From JAPLSN01 sp964482955 (GTDB taxonomy: Bacteria > Spirochaetota > Spirochaetia > Treponematales > UBA12059), in NCBI GenBank assembly GCA_964482955.1, contig CAYZZW010000002.1, forward strand, positions 62,001 through 126,000: a stretch of 64,000 nucleotides of DNA, given 5' to 3'. The position numbers and the translations under genes were made by a program. Below, piece by piece: positions 31,925-41,315 of this stretch. The notes beneath the pieces are model-generated. The model was not told the DNA's origin, did not search any database, and saw only the letters and a list, made by a program, of their open reading frames with translations. The first letter of the stretch is position 1, and each line of letters starts with the position of its first letter.

Positions 31925-32665
31925 TTACCAGGAAAACAGCCCTTCGTCCGCGTTCAGGACCGAGCCGTTCCAGACGGCGTTCCCGTCCGCGACGAGGTTG
32001 GCCGCGAGCTCCGCGAGGTCCCGCGCGGGCACGAGGCGTCCGTGCGGCGTCTTGGAGGCCAGTTCGGCCTTGAGTTCGGGGCCGAGGTACTCCGTGTCGA
32101 CGAAGCCGGGGCAGACCGCCAGCGCGGCGATGCCGTCGGCCGCGTACCCCGCCGCCACCGACTTCACGAGCGACGACAGCCCCGTTTTGGCGGCGGCGTA
32201 GGCCGCGTTGGTGCGGAAGCCGCGGATCGCGTCCGTCCTCGTCCCCCCGAAGAGGACGATGCGCCCCCAACCGCGCGTTTTCATGCCACCGAGCGCGCGG
32301 GAGACGAGGGCGCCGGGCAGGGCCAGGTCGAGTTCGGCGACGCTCCGCCATTCGGTCGAGGTCGTCTCGTGGAGCGGCTTTTGCAGGAAGGGACCGAAGG
32401 CGCAGACGAGGATGTCGCAGCGGGCGGCGCGGTCGAGCGCGAACGCGGCGTCGTTGAGGTCCGCGATGCGCCCGGCGCTGCCGTCCGCCCGGTGCCCCGC
32501 CTCGCGGAGACGCGCGAGCGCGCGCCGAAGGCCTTCGTCGCTTCCCCCGTGCAGGTCGAGGGTCGCGCCCCGTTCCGCCATCGCGCGCGCCACCTCGAAG
32601 CCGATGCCGCCCGTGCCCCCGAGGACGAAGGCCGTCCGCCCCTCCAAACCGAGTTCGTGTGCCAT
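31925..32665 (-). CDS. Short-chain dehydrogenase/reductase
   Basis: A 246-aa classical SDR. The NAD(P)-binding TGGTGGIG is near residue 16, the active-site YAAAK is at about 158-162, and the VCPGFVDTEYL loop follows. The substrate cannot be told from sequence; many relatives are 3-oxoacyl-ACP reductases or sugar dehydrogenases. A TAGGCT -10 (32672-32677) ends six bases before the ATG, so the message may be leaderless. It is divergent from the TrmJ-like gene with 46 bp between start codons. Confidence 0.88.
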   Translation of the reverse strand: MAHELGLEGRTAFVLGGTGGIGFEVARAMAERGATLDLHGGSDEGLRRALARLREAGHRADGSAGRIADLNDAAFALDRAARCDILVCAFGPFLQKPLHETTSTEWRSVAELDLALPGALVSRALGGMKTRGWGRIVLFGGTRTDAIRGFRTNAAYAAAKTGLSSLVKSVAAGYAADGIAALAVCPGFVDTEYLGPELKAELASKTPHGRLVPARDLAELAANLVADGNAVWNGSVLNADEGLFSW

Positions 32666-32711
32666 GGTAGAAGCCTAGCCCGCGGCGGCCGTTCGCGCTA
32701 GTATCGGCGCC

Positions 32712-33476
32712 ATGGACGATTTCGACCGTTTCGCCGTCGTGCTGTGCGGGGCCGAGGAGAGCGGCAACGTCGGGGCGGCGTGCCGCGCCATGAAGACGAT
32801 GGGCTTCAAGCGCCTCAAGCTGGCCGCCTGCCGCCCCGTCGACGAGGACCGCGCGCGGACGATGGCCGTCCACGCCTTCGACGTGTACGAGGCGTCCGAG
32901 CGCTTCGACACGCTCGCGGACGCGTTGGCCGACGTCGACTTCGCGGTCGGCTTCACCAGGCGGCTCGGCCAGCGCCGCAAGGACGTCTCGATACCGGTGG
33001 ACCGCTTCGCGGAGGAGGCGTGGCGCCGCGCTCCGGGACGGATCGCCCTCGTGTTCGGCAACGAGCGGAGCGGCCTGTCGCGCGAGGAGCTCGACCTCTG
33101 CGACGCGGCGGTCCACGTCCCCAGCTCCGACGACTTCCCGTCGCTCAACCTGTCGCACGCCGTGCAGATCGCGTGCTGGGAGCTCAGGCGCGTCGCCCCG
33201 TCGCGGCCGGCCGCGGGCGCGCTGTCCGTCCGCGACGACGCCGATCCCGCGACGCGCGCGGAGCTCGACGCCGCCGTGGAACGCGTGACCGGGCGCATGG
33301 CCGCGCACGGCTGTTTCAGGCTCGCGGGTCGGCGCGACGCGGAGATCCTGCTCAGGTCCGCGGGCGCCCGGGCAGGCCTCTCGCGTTCCGAGCTCCGGCG
33401 CCTCGAATCGCTCGCGTTCCGCGCGATGGCCCTCGCGAAGGGCGGCGAACTTGACCGCGCCGACGGCGGGGAGTAG
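32712..33476 (+). CDS. TrmJ/LasT-like SpoU (SPOUT) RNA 2'-O-methyltransferase
   Basis: A 254-aa SPOUT methyltransferase. Motif 1 is GAEESGNVGAACRAMKTMGF, motif 2 is IALVFGNERSGLSREEL, and motif 3 is VPSSDDFPSLNLSHAVQIACWE, the knotted SAM site. TrmJ methylates position 32 of tRNAs; the C-terminal extension of about 90 residues is in the TrmJ range. The exact RNA target is inferred. A TAGTAT -10 lies seven bases before the ATG. Confidence 0.88.
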   Translation: MDDFDRFAVVLCGAEESGNVGAACRAMKTMGFKRLKLAACRPVDEDRARTMAVHAFDVYEASERFDTLADALADVDFAVGFTRRLGQRRKDVSIPVDRFAEEAWRRAPGRIALVFGNERSGLSREELDLCDAAVHVPSSDDFPSLNLSHAVQIACWELRRVAPSRPAAGALSVRDDADPATRAELDAAVERVTGRMAAHGCFRLAGRRDAEILLRSAGARAGLSRSELRRLESLAFRAMALAKGGELDRADGGE

Positions 33477-33479
33477 AGT
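33451..33479 (+). promoter_or_regulatory. Promoter of the exported protein-ABC transporter operon
   Basis: TTGACC (33451-33456), 17 bp and TAGAGT (33474-33479), overlapping the end of the TrmJ-like gene. Confidence 0.6.
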
Positions 33480-33552
33480 TGCCACGCCGGGCGCGGGATC
33501 GGATTCGCCGCGCCGGCGCAGGATCGAAATCACCGTGCCAGGGGGCTCCGCC

Positions 33553-34011
33553 ATGAAACGCACGCTCGTATCGCTCGTCGTCCTCGCGCTGGCCGCGTTC
33601 ACGGTGTCCGCGCAAGGCTCGAACGCCGCCTCGTTCGACGCCGTCGTCGATTTCGACGCGTCCATCAAGGCGTTCGCCGCGGCCGCGAACGGCGGTCCCG
33701 CGCCGAAGGCGGACCGCTTCGCCCTGCTCGTCGGCACCGTCGGCTCGGTGATCAAGCGCTCCACGGAGCCGGTGTCGTACGCGGTGGAGCTCGTCTCCGG
33801 CGAGTGGATCGGCATGGAAGACGTGAAAACCTTCCATTTATATCTCGAATATTCGGGCGACGCGTTCACCGCGTTTTTCGACCGCAAGGCGGGACTGGCC
33901 AAGCCGGGCGCCCGCGTGCTCGTCGTCTGCAAGTTCTCGCGCGTGGCCCCCGGCCCCGACGGCGCTCCCGCCGTGTGGCTCACGGGGCACAAACTGAAAG
34001 TCGTGAACTGA
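33553..34011 (+). CDS. Exported protein of unknown function
   Basis: A 152-aa protein with a signal peptide (residues 1-19, MKRTLVSLVVLALAAFTVSA). The mature part has predicted strands, including FALLVGTVGSVIKRS, FHLYLEYSGDAFTAFFD and ARVLVVCKFSRVA, and ends in GHKLKVVN, perhaps a small OB-like or beta-barrel domain. ATG 33553 was chosen for the signal peptide; a longer in-frame start lacks one. It is the first gene before an ABC exporter, seven bases upstream of the ATPase. No family recognised. Confidence 0.75.
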   Translation: MKRTLVSLVVLALAAFTVSAQGSNAASFDAVVDFDASIKAFAAAANGGPAPKADRFALLVGTVGSVIKRSTEPVSYAVELVSGEWIGMEDVKTFHLYLEYSGDAFTAFFDRKAGLAKPGARVLVVCKFSRVAPGPDGAPAVWLTGHKLKVVN

Positions 34012-34018
34012 GGTTTCC

Positions 34019-34792
34019 ATGATCAAGCTCGAAAACGTCTCCAAATCCTACGCCCGCGGGGCAGTGAAGGCCGTCGACGGGCTCTCGCTCGAGATCCCGG
34101 GCGGCGGAATCTTCGGCTTCCTCGGCCCGAACGGCGCCGGCAAGACCACCACCATCAAGATCCTCACGGGCGTCATCGCGCCGGACTCCGGCGCGGCCTC
34201 GATCGACGGCGTCGACGTGGCGGGAAACCCCATCGACGCCAAGCGCCGCCTCGGCTACGTGTCGGACAACCCGGAGCTCTTCTCCCGGCTCCGCGCGTGG
34301 GAGTACCTCAACTTCGTCGCGGACGTGCACGGCGTGCCGTCGGACCAGCGCCGCGAGCGCGTCGCCGAGCTTTCCGCGCGCTTCGAGGTCAAGGACGCGC
34401 TCGACGCGCCCATCGGCAGCCTGTCGCGCGGCATGAAGCAGAAGGTCCTCGTCGTCGCGAGCCTCGTGCACGACCCGGCCAACTGGATCCTCGACGAGCC
34501 GATGGTCGGCCTCGACCCGATGGCGGCCTTCCGCCTCAAGGAACTCATGCGCGCCCGCGCGGACGCGGGCAAGACGGTGTTCTTCTCGACGCATGTCATG
34601 GAAACGGCGGAGCGCGTGTGCGACCGCCTCGCGATCATCAACAAGGGAAGAATCGTCTTCTCGGGCACGCTCGACGGGCTCCGCGAACTCCGGGGCTCCG
34701 ACGGCACGCTCGAAAACCTCTTCCTCGAGCTCGTCCAGCCCGCGGGAGCCGAAGGAGGGGAGGCCGTGCCGAACGGCGGTGGCTCGAGATGA
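34019..34792 (+). CDS. ABC-2 type exporter ATP-binding protein
   Basis: A 257-aa ATPase with Walker A GPNGAGKTT near residue 37, GYVSDNPELFSRLRAWEYLNF, signature LSRGMKQKVLVVASL, Walker B NWILDEPMVGLDP and H-loop STHVME. The pattern matches ATPases of ABC-2 exporters. The stop overlaps the permease start (ATGA). The substrate is unknown. Confidence 0.92.
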   Translation: MIKLENVSKSYARGAVKAVDGLSLEIPGGGIFGFLGPNGAGKTTTIKILTGVIAPDSGAASIDGVDVAGNPIDAKRRLGYVSDNPELFSRLRAWEYLNFVADVHGVPSDQRRERVAELSARFEVKDALDAPIGSLSRGMKQKVLVVASLVHDPANWILDEPMVGLDPMAAFRLKELMRARADAGKTVFFSTHVMETAERVCDRLAIINKGRIVFSGTLDGLRELRGSDGTLENLFLELVQPAGAEGGEAVPNGGGSR

Positions 34793-36459
34793 AAGCCTTC
34801 CTCAGCCTCTCCTGGCTCCTTGTCCGGACGACCTACGGCATCTCCTTCCCCCGCGGCAAGACGCGCGTGGACGCGAAAACGGTCGCGAAGACGGTCGGCA
34901 TCGCGCTGCTCTTCCTGTACATGATCGCGAGCTTCGGCGCGATCTTCCTGGCCATGAGCGTCGCCCAGTACGAGGCGCTCAAGCCGCTCGGCCTCCAGGC
35001 TATGGTCCTCCTCAACGCCGCGCTCGTCGCCACGGCGGCCACCTTCGTGTTCGGGCTCCTCACGGCGCTCTCGACCTACTGGTCGGGCGGCGCGGAGGAA
35101 CAGCTCAACGCCCTGCCCATCGGGCCGCGCGCGCGCCTCGGCGCCAAGTTCGTCGTCACGTGGGTGTCCGAGATCGCGCTGTCCGTCCTCCTCATGGGCA
35201 TCGCGCTCGGCGTGTACGGCTTCCACGAGCGACCTTCGCCCGCGTTCTACCTGCAGGGAGCGCTGATCGCGGCCGGCCTGCCGCTCGGACCGCTCGCGCT
35301 CTGTTACCTCGTCCTCGTGCCGCTCCTCCGCCTCGGGCGCCCGTTCCGGAACAAGAACGTCCTCACGGTCGCGGTCGGCCTCGCGGCGCTTCTCCTCGCG
35401 GTGGGCTTCAACATCCTCAACCAGCGCGTCATGTCCCGGCTCCGCGACGTCGAGTGGATCGTCGCGAACCTCGGCGATCCGGATTCGATCGTCGCGCGTC
35501 TGTCCGCCGCGTGGCCGCCGGTGGCGCTGGGGCTCGAGTCGCTGACCGCGCCCTTCGGTCCCGCGTCCGTCCTGCGGTCGCTCGCCAGCGTCGCCGTCGG
35601 AGCGGCCGCGGCCGTGATCGTCACGCTGCTCCTCGGGCCGGCGTACGTGCACAGCCTGGCCGGCTTCGGCGAGACCGCGTGGAAGCGCCTTTCGCGCGCG
35701 GACGACTTCATCGACCGCCGCTTCGCCGCGCGCCCGTCCTTCGCCGCGCTCTTCGGCCGGGAGTTCGTCCTCATGAACCGCGAGCCGAGCTACTTCCTGA
35801 ACGGCCCGCTCGTCGTGGTCTTCATGCCCGTCCTCATGGCGATCATGTTCGTCGCACAGCGCGCCGCCTTCGCCGAGGAGTTCGCGCGGCTGGCGCCGAT
35901 CCTGGGCGGTCCGTACGGCATGCTCGTCGTCGCGGGCGCCGCGGCCTTCCTCGGCTCCATGACGAGCATCGCGTGCACGTCCGTGTCCCGCGACGCGAAG
36001 ATGCTCGCCGCCCTCAAGGCCCTGCCCGTGAAGCCCGAGGAGTACTTCCTGGCCAAGCTGGCGCACGCCCTCGTCTTCGCGCTGCTCGGCGCGCTTTTCG
36101 CGGGCGTTCCCCTCGCGTTCGCCATCAAGCTGCCGTTTCCGAAGGCGGCGCTCGGGGTCGCCACGGGCTTGTCGCTTTCGACCTTCGTCAACGTCGCGGG
36201 GCTCTACCTCGACATGGCCGCGCCGCGCCTCCGCTGGGAAAACCCCCTCGCCGCGCTCAAGCAGAACCCGAACTCGGTCGTCGTCGTCCTCGGCTCCATG
36301 GCCCTGCTCGGCGGCCTCGGCTTCCTGTCGACGCGCCTGCCGCTCGACGCGGCCGGCATGGCGGCGCTCTTCGGCGGCGTGCCCGCGCTCCTGTCCGCCG
36401 CCGCGTTGGCATTCTTGCCGGTCTTTTCGCGTAAACGCTTCGCCGCCATCGAACCCTGA
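34789..36459 (+). CDS. ABC-2 type exporter permease
   Basis: A 556-aa membrane protein with about a dozen hydrophobic segments, among them IALLFLYMIASFGAIFLAM, MVLLNAALVATAATFVFGLLTAL and LVVVFMPVLMAIMFVA. The ATG at 34789 overlaps the ATPase stop. Its two similar halves (each with a region like YWSGGAEEQLNALPIGPRARLGAKFV or VSRDAKMLAALKALPVKPEEYFLAKL) are typical of large one-chain ABC-2 permeases. The length is about twice the simple ABC-2 subunit. Confidence 0.87.
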   Translation: MKAFLSLSWLLVRTTYGISFPRGKTRVDAKTVAKTVGIALLFLYMIASFGAIFLAMSVAQYEALKPLGLQAMVLLNAALVATAATFVFGLLTALSTYWSGGAEEQLNALPIGPRARLGAKFVVTWVSEIALSVLLMGIALGVYGFHERPSPAFYLQGALIAAGLPLGPLALCYLVLVPLLRLGRPFRNKNVLTVAVGLAALLLAVGFNILNQRVMSRLRDVEWIVANLGDPDSIVARLSAAWPPVALGLESLTAPFGPASVLRSLASVAVGAAAAVIVTLLLGPAYVHSLAGFGETAWKRLSRADDFIDRRFAARPSFAALFGREFVLMNREPSYFLNGPLVVVFMPVLMAIMFVAQRAAFAEEFARLAPILGGPYGMLVVAGAAAFLGSMTSIACTSVSRDAKMLAALKALPVKPEEYFLAKLAHALVFALLGALFAGVPLAFAIKLPFPKAALGVATGLSLSTFVNVAGLYLDMAAPRLRWENPLAALKQNPNSVVVVLGSMALLGGLGFLSTRLPLDAAGMAALFGGVPALLSAAALAFLPVFSRKRFAAIEP

Positions 36460-36508
36460 GTTTCGCGTGATTCCCGAATAACAATCGTTTTGACCGAGTC
36501 AGGCGAAC

Positions 36509-36558
36509 GAGAGGGAAACCTTTCCGAAAGGTTTCCCTCTCGCGCTCTCCTTTCCAAA
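36509..36558. repeat. GGGGAAGG palindromic repeat R5 (variant)
   Basis: GAGAGGGAAACCTTTCCG with GAAAGGTTTCCCTCTC, then CTCCTTTCCAAATCC. It follows the permease stop and is a diverged member of the R family. Confidence 0.75.
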
Positions 36559-36685
36559 TCCCGCCCGAAGACCGCTACGACCTTGGCACTAGGAAAATCG
36601 CTACCGGAGGCCGATGGAGCGGCCGCGTTCCGGGGATATCGTTCCCCGCATCCGGGGCGAGGTCCCGCGGAAAAGGCAGGTCGGT

Positions 36686-38488
36686 ATGAAGGGAAGGTTT
36701 CGGGCGTCGCTGGCGCTCGTCGTGTCGTTGGTCGGAGCCGCGGGGATCTTGTGCGCCTGCGCGTCGGGAACGCGCGCGGAGCCGGAGGCGCTCGCGGCGG
36801 CGACGGAGCTGTCGCCGGGCATGACGAAGTACGGCGCGTCGACGCTGGACGCCACGGGACCCATCCCGCTCCTGTGCCTGTCGGGCACGCCGTACGAACA
36901 GGGTTACGCGTACGGCGTCCTCGCGCGCGAACGCCTCGCGTCCCTGCTCGGGAAGATCGTCCGCCTGCGCGACACGTACGGGCGCGAGGTGCCGTGGCCT
37001 TTCCGCGGCTTCGCGAAGGGCAAGCTCGAGGCGAAGGTCAAGGCGTTCGAAAAGCGGACGCCGCAGCGCTACCTCGACGAGATGCGCGGCCTTTCGGACG
37101 GCTCGGGCATCGCGTACCGCGACGTGCTCTTCTGGTGCTCCGGCGCGACGATGCTCATGGGGTGCACCTCCGTCCTCTCCGCGGCCGATCCCGGGAACGG
37201 CGGCCTGATCCACGGCCGCAACTTCGATTTCGGCCCCTGGTTCCTCGGCGAGCATCCGATCATCGTCCGTTACGACGACGGCGCGTCCGTCCCGGCGTGG
37301 AACCTGAGCATCCTCGGCTACCTCCCCGGCTTCAACGCGTGCAACGAGCGCGGCGTCGCGGTCTCCATCAACATGTCCTCGCCGAACGAGCGCGGGCCGT
37401 ACGGCATCCCCATGGGCTGGAAGATCCGCGAGGTCATCCGCACCGCCGCGACGCTCGCCGAGGCGCGCTCGGTCCTCCTCGGATCGCCCAACGACATCCA
37501 CGCGTGGATCGGCACCGTGTCGAGCGCCTCCGAAGGCAAGGGCATCGTGTTCGATCTCAAGGAGGACGCGCAGGCCGAGACGCCGTGGTCGATCGCCGAG
37601 GCGCCGCGTTTCGTGTTCAACCGCGCCTTCGGCGACGGGCGCCACGTCGAGGACGGCCTCGCGAAGGCGTACGCGGACCCCGCGGAAGTCCTCGCCACCA
37701 CGAACGTCCGTCGCTGGGACGCGTCGCGCGAGTACCTCGCCAAAAACGGCGTCGGTTCGCCCGAGGGGATGTGGAACGCGCTCGCGACGCCCGACTGGCT
37801 CGACGACGCCGCGTTCGCCCGGAGCAACGGCATCGCCGGTCCCTCCACGCTCTACACCATCGTATTCGACCTGGTCCGGAAGCGCTTGTTCGTCGCGGCG
37901 GACGACTCGTGGTCGGCGTGGGCTCCCGCCTGGCGCCTCGACCTGGAGACGAAGACCTTCGAGGCTTTCCGCGGCGCGGATCCCCGGTCGGAAAAAGCCG
38001 ATTTCGTCGCGGCGCACGAGCGCTGGCTCGAGCTCAAGCGGCTCGAATTCGCGGGAAAGCTCGCGATGGACGCGCTCGACGAAACGCTCGATCCGCTGAC
38101 CCTCGTCGAGTTGGGCGCCCCGATGGCCATCTCGAAACCGGCGACGCGCCCCGCGTTCCTCGCGCTCGTCGAGCGCGCCCGGAAGCTCCATCCCGCGGAC
38201 GAACTCCTTCCGTTCGTCGTGGCGTACTTCGACGGCGACAAGAGCCCGGCCCGCGTCATCGACTTGTACGAACCGCTGTTCCGCGCGGAAGGCGTCATGC
38301 CCCTCGACGACACGCGCGCCGGTTTCGTCGCGGAGCTCGCGACGGCGTACGCCAAGGCGAAGCGTCCGGCCGAGGCGGAGGCGCGCGCCCGGGAGTGGCT
38401 CGCGTGGTACGGCGCGGACGTCGCGCGCTTCGACCGCGTCGACGCGTACGCCGCGACGCGGTCGAGCATGGAGAAGCTCGTGAAATGA
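36686..38488 (+). CDS. C45 (acyl-transferase-like) peptidase lipoprotein
   Basis: A 600-aa Ntn-hydrolase-type protein. The signal peptide carries a lipobox at GILCAC. Residues about 55-400 match the C45/linear amide hydrolase family: CLSGTPYEQGYAYGVLARERL, GSGIAYRDVLFW, the expected nucleophile Cys in MLMGCTSVLSAAD, GGLIHGRNFDFGPW and GYLPGFNACNERGVAVSINM. Residues after about 450 are helical and TPR-like. It should be anchored outside the cytoplasm and cleave amide bonds. The stop overlaps the next gene (ATGA). Confidence 0.87.
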   Translation: MKGRFRASLALVVSLVGAAGILCACASGTRAEPEALAAATELSPGMTKYGASTLDATGPIPLLCLSGTPYEQGYAYGVLARERLASLLGKIVRLRDTYGREVPWPFRGFAKGKLEAKVKAFEKRTPQRYLDEMRGLSDGSGIAYRDVLFWCSGATMLMGCTSVLSAADPGNGGLIHGRNFDFGPWFLGEHPIIVRYDDGASVPAWNLSILGYLPGFNACNERGVAVSINMSSPNERGPYGIPMGWKIREVIRTAATLAEARSVLLGSPNDIHAWIGTVSSASEGKGIVFDLKEDAQAETPWSIAEAPRFVFNRAFGDGRHVEDGLAKAYADPAEVLATTNVRRWDASREYLAKNGVGSPEGMWNALATPDWLDDAAFARSNGIAGPSTLYTIVFDLVRKRLFVAADDSWSAWAPAWRLDLETKTFEAFRGADPRSEKADFVAAHERWLELKRLEFAGKLAMDALDETLDPLTLVELGAPMAISKPATRPAFLALVERARKLHPADELLPFVVAYFDGDKSPARVIDLYEPLFRAEGVMPLDDTRAGFVAELATAYAKAKRPAEAEARAREWLAWYGADVARFDRVDAYAATRSSMEKLVK

Positions 38489-41262
38489 GGCCTGCTCGCG
38501 CGCGTCGGTTCGTCGGCATCGTCGTCGCTTTCGTCCTCGCCGCCGGCTCCGCCCATGCGGCGCCCGACCCGGACGCCCGGCGTCTCGTCGCGACGGAATG
38601 GTTCGACATCGTGTTCCGCGAGCGCGACCGGTACTCCGCGGAGCGTCTCGCCGGATTCGCCGACGCCGCGTACGAGGAACTCGCCGCGCGGCTCGAGGTC
38701 GACACGCCGCGCAGGCTGACGATCGTCCTCGGTTCGTCCCTGTTCATGACGTCGTACGATCCCATGTCGTCCGGCGTCATCTCGATCGAAACGGGCTTCG
38801 CGCTTTTCGGCTCGCTGGGCGGGTCGCTGCCGTACGAGGACGCGCTCGAAAGCGCGTTCCGGCGCGAGGCGGCCAAGGCGCTCGCCTTGGGCAAGGTCGG
38901 AGCGTTCCAAGGAGCCGTCGCCGCGGCGTTCGGAAGGCCGCTCGACACGACGTACTGGACCGCCCCGCCTCAATTGGGCGAAGGCTCGGGCGCCCTGTTC
39001 GAAAGCCGCGAGGGGCTCGGCCGCGCGGAGGATCCGATCGTCGGAGCCGTAGTCCGGCAGGATATCCTCGAAGGCGGGTTCAAGGATTTCACGCGGGTTT
39101 CGGGCGTCCGCGACACGAACGATGCCGAACGCGCGCTCGAGGCGTACGGCGCGCGTTTCGCCCGGTGGCTCGTCGCGCGCTTCGGTCCCGAGAAATACGC
39201 GGAGCTCTGGCGACGAGTCGGCGCGGGTTTTCCGCTCGAGCCCTTCGGCCGGCTCGGCCCGTTCCGCGGCGCGTTCGAATCGGTCTACGCCGCGACGCTC
39301 GACGACGCGTGGCGCGCGTTCGGCGCCGACGAAGCGACCCGCGCGCCGGTGCGGACGGACGCGACGCGGGTCGCGCCGGTCGGCATGGACGCCGTTCTCT
39401 GCGCGGCCGGGAACCGGTTGTACTACGCGGATTGCACGGAATTGTCCGTTCGCTCCTTGGATCCGACGACCGGTGCGGTCTCGCCACTGGCCGGCATGAC
39501 GCCCGCGTTCCGGCTTTCGGCTTCCGCGGACGGAACCAGGCTCCTCGTCTCGACGATCGGTCTGGTGCCGACCGTCGTCGAATTCGATACGGAACGCGGG
39601 ACGCGGACCGGAACGGAATGGGAGGGACTCGGAGACGCCGCGTTCGCGGGTCCGGGACGCATCGTCGCCGTGCGCATGGACGGCATGGAAGGCGATCTTG
39701 TCCTGTCGAGTCCGGACGGCGAGCGGGTGCTGGCGGAAGCCGGGCCCGCTCGCACGTTCTTCTCGCCCTGCGCCGAGCCCGACGGATCGGCCGTCTACGC
39801 GTTGGTCCGCGAAGCGGGCGTCGTTTCGATCCTGCGCTTTTCCTCCCTCGACGCGCCGGACGGCCCGGTCGCGGAGCGGCTTTCGCCTCCCCCAGGCACG
39901 ACGTGGATCCGCTACTTGTCGTTCGGCGACGGCGTCCTCCGCGCCGCGTGGGACGACGGCTCGTTCTACCGCCTGCTCGAAATCGAAGCCGGCGAAACGA
40001 GGCGGCAGACGGTGCCGCTGTCGGGCGGCGTCCACGCGCCCGTCGCGCTCGGATCGTCGGTGTATTACCTCGGTCGCTTTTCCGGCGGAGACGCGGTTTG
40101 CCGTTTCCCGTCCGATCGCGCCGGTTTCGGGTTCGAAGCGGCGCCCGCGGAGTGGCTGCCGTACCGGCCCGCTCCGGATCCCGCTCCGGCCGATGACGCG
40201 CGCGCCGTGTCCGTCGAACGGCCCTACGGGTTCATGGCCGGCTTCGCGCCGTATTTCTGGCACCCGACCGTGGCCCTGTCCTCCGGAAAGACGATCGGCG
40301 CCGCGGGCTTCGCGGCCTACGCGACGAATCCGACGCGCGACGCGGCGGCTACGGTGGCCGGTGGCTGGAGCTTCGACGTCTCCGTGCCGGAGTGGGCGGT
40401 TTCCATGGACTTCGGACTTTCTCCCCTCGTGTCCTTCGGTCTCGTCGAACGGGCCGCCCGGGACGAAGCCGCCGATCTCGCGGATGTGGAGAGCGCGGCT
40501 CGCGTCGGTCTGTACCTCGACGGCGGCAAGTCCGTCGGGCTCTCCGGCGGGTTTCTCGGACTCCGCGCCGCCGACGGCTCCGGCGGGGACTTCGGCCCCT
40601 GGACGACGGCGTACGCGACCGCGCGCGCCGACCTGGCCTTGGCGCTGCCGTTCGCGAAAGCCGGCGAGAGGGGAATCTCGTCGTCGTTCTCGGTCTCGCT
40701 CGGCGCCCAGGGCGCGTGGGGCCTCGACGACGAACGAGCGGGACGCTTCCGTTTCGGCGCCGGCGGCGAAGGGCGCCTCTCGCTCGGAGCGTTGTCCGTC
40801 GGACTCGGCGGCGGGTACGCGGCGACGGCGGGCGCCGGTTTCGGACCGGACGGGTACGCGCTCGAGGCGGACGAACGGTGGATCCTGGAAGACCGGGAAA
40901 CCTATCGCCCCATGGGAGGCTTGGCTTCGCCCTCGGGCGACGGCGTGGCGACCTGGTACGTCCAGGGCGAAACGGCGCTGCGACTCGCTCGCGCGCCGGT
41001 GGACGCGCTTTTCGGCCCAGCGTACTTGAACGGGCTGTCGGTGCACGCCGGCGTCCGCGGCGCGCTCGCGCCGGAGGCTCTCTGGCACGACGACGCGGGC
41101 TTTGTCGATTGGCGGTACGCGTGTTTCGGGCGCTTGTCCCTCGATTGGGCGCCCGCGATCGGGTTCGCGTCGCGCATGCGTCTCCGCTCGTTCCTCGACG
41201 TGTGGTACGCCCCCGAAACCGGGGAATATGGCGTCGATTTCACGTTCGGCGGCGCGCCTTGA
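38485..41262 (+). CDS. Large surface protein: peptidase-MA-like domain, beta-propeller, C-terminal barrel
   Basis: A 925-aa exported protein with a signal peptide ending GSAHA. Residues about 30-290 resemble peptidase-MA-like domains (TEWFDIVFRERDRYSAERLAGFADAAYEEL) but the HExxH is missing. Residues about 300-570 have propeller-like repeats (LYYADCTELSVRSLDPTTG, FRLSASADGTRLLVSTIG). From about 595 to the end, alternating aromatic strands (GFMAGFAPYFWHPTVALSSG, VYLDGGKSVGLSGGFLGL-like blocks) end in Phe-containing VDFTFGGAP, consistent with an outer-membrane beta-barrel. It is coupled to the C45 peptidase gene. Confidence 0.7.
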   Translation: MRPARARRFVGIVVAFVLAAGSAHAAPDPDARRLVATEWFDIVFRERDRYSAERLAGFADAAYEELAARLEVDTPRRLTIVLGSSLFMTSYDPMSSGVISIETGFALFGSLGGSLPYEDALESAFRREAAKALALGKVGAFQGAVAAAFGRPLDTTYWTAPPQLGEGSGALFESREGLGRAEDPIVGAVVRQDILEGGFKDFTRVSGVRDTNDAERALEAYGARFARWLVARFGPEKYAELWRRVGAGFPLEPFGRLGPFRGAFESVYAATLDDAWRAFGADEATRAPVRTDATRVAPVGMDAVLCAAGNRLYYADCTELSVRSLDPTTGAVSPLAGMTPAFRLSASADGTRLLVSTIGLVPTVVEFDTERGTRTGTEWEGLGDAAFAGPGRIVAVRMDGMEGDLVLSSPDGERVLAEAGPARTFFSPCAEPDGSAVYALVREAGVVSILRFSSLDAPDGPVAERLSPPPGTTWIRYLSFGDGVLRAAWDDGSFYRLLEIEAGETRRQTVPLSGGVHAPVALGSSVYYLGRFSGGDAVCRFPSDRAGFGFEAAPAEWLPYRPAPDPAPADDARAVSVERPYGFMAGFAPYFWHPTVALSSGKTIGAAGFAAYATNPTRDAAATVAGGWSFDVSVPEWAVSMDFGLSPLVSFGLVERAARDEAADLADVESAARVGLYLDGGKSVGLSGGFLGLRAADGSGGDFGPWTTAYATARADLALALPFAKAGERGISSSFSVSLGAQGAWGLDDERAGRFRFGAGGEGRLSLGALSVGLGGGYAATAGAGFGPDGYALEADERWILEDRETYRPMGGLASPSGDGVATWYVQGETALRLARAPVDALFGPAYLNGLSVHAGVRGALAPEALWHDDAGFVDWRYACFGRLSLDWAPAIGFASRMRLRSFLDVWYAPETGEYGVDFTFGGAP

Positions 41263-41279
41263 CGGAATCCGAAGGCGGC

Positions 41280-41308
41280 TTGGCAGGCGGGGACGTATCG
41301 CGTATCCT
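41280..41308 (+). promoter_or_regulatory. Internal promoter of the sensor kinase gene
   Basis: TTGGCA (41280-41285), 17 bp and TATCCT (41303-41308). The kinase ATG lies seven bases later, so the message would be leaderless. Confidence 0.6.
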
Positions 41309-41315
41309 CGCCGCG

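Noticed and set aside
36490..41262. One 1590-residue reading frame covering two genes
   Set aside because: Its first 660 codons run antisense in character through the C45 peptidase gene in another frame. The real gene starts at ATG 38485, with a signal peptide and an ATGA overlap.
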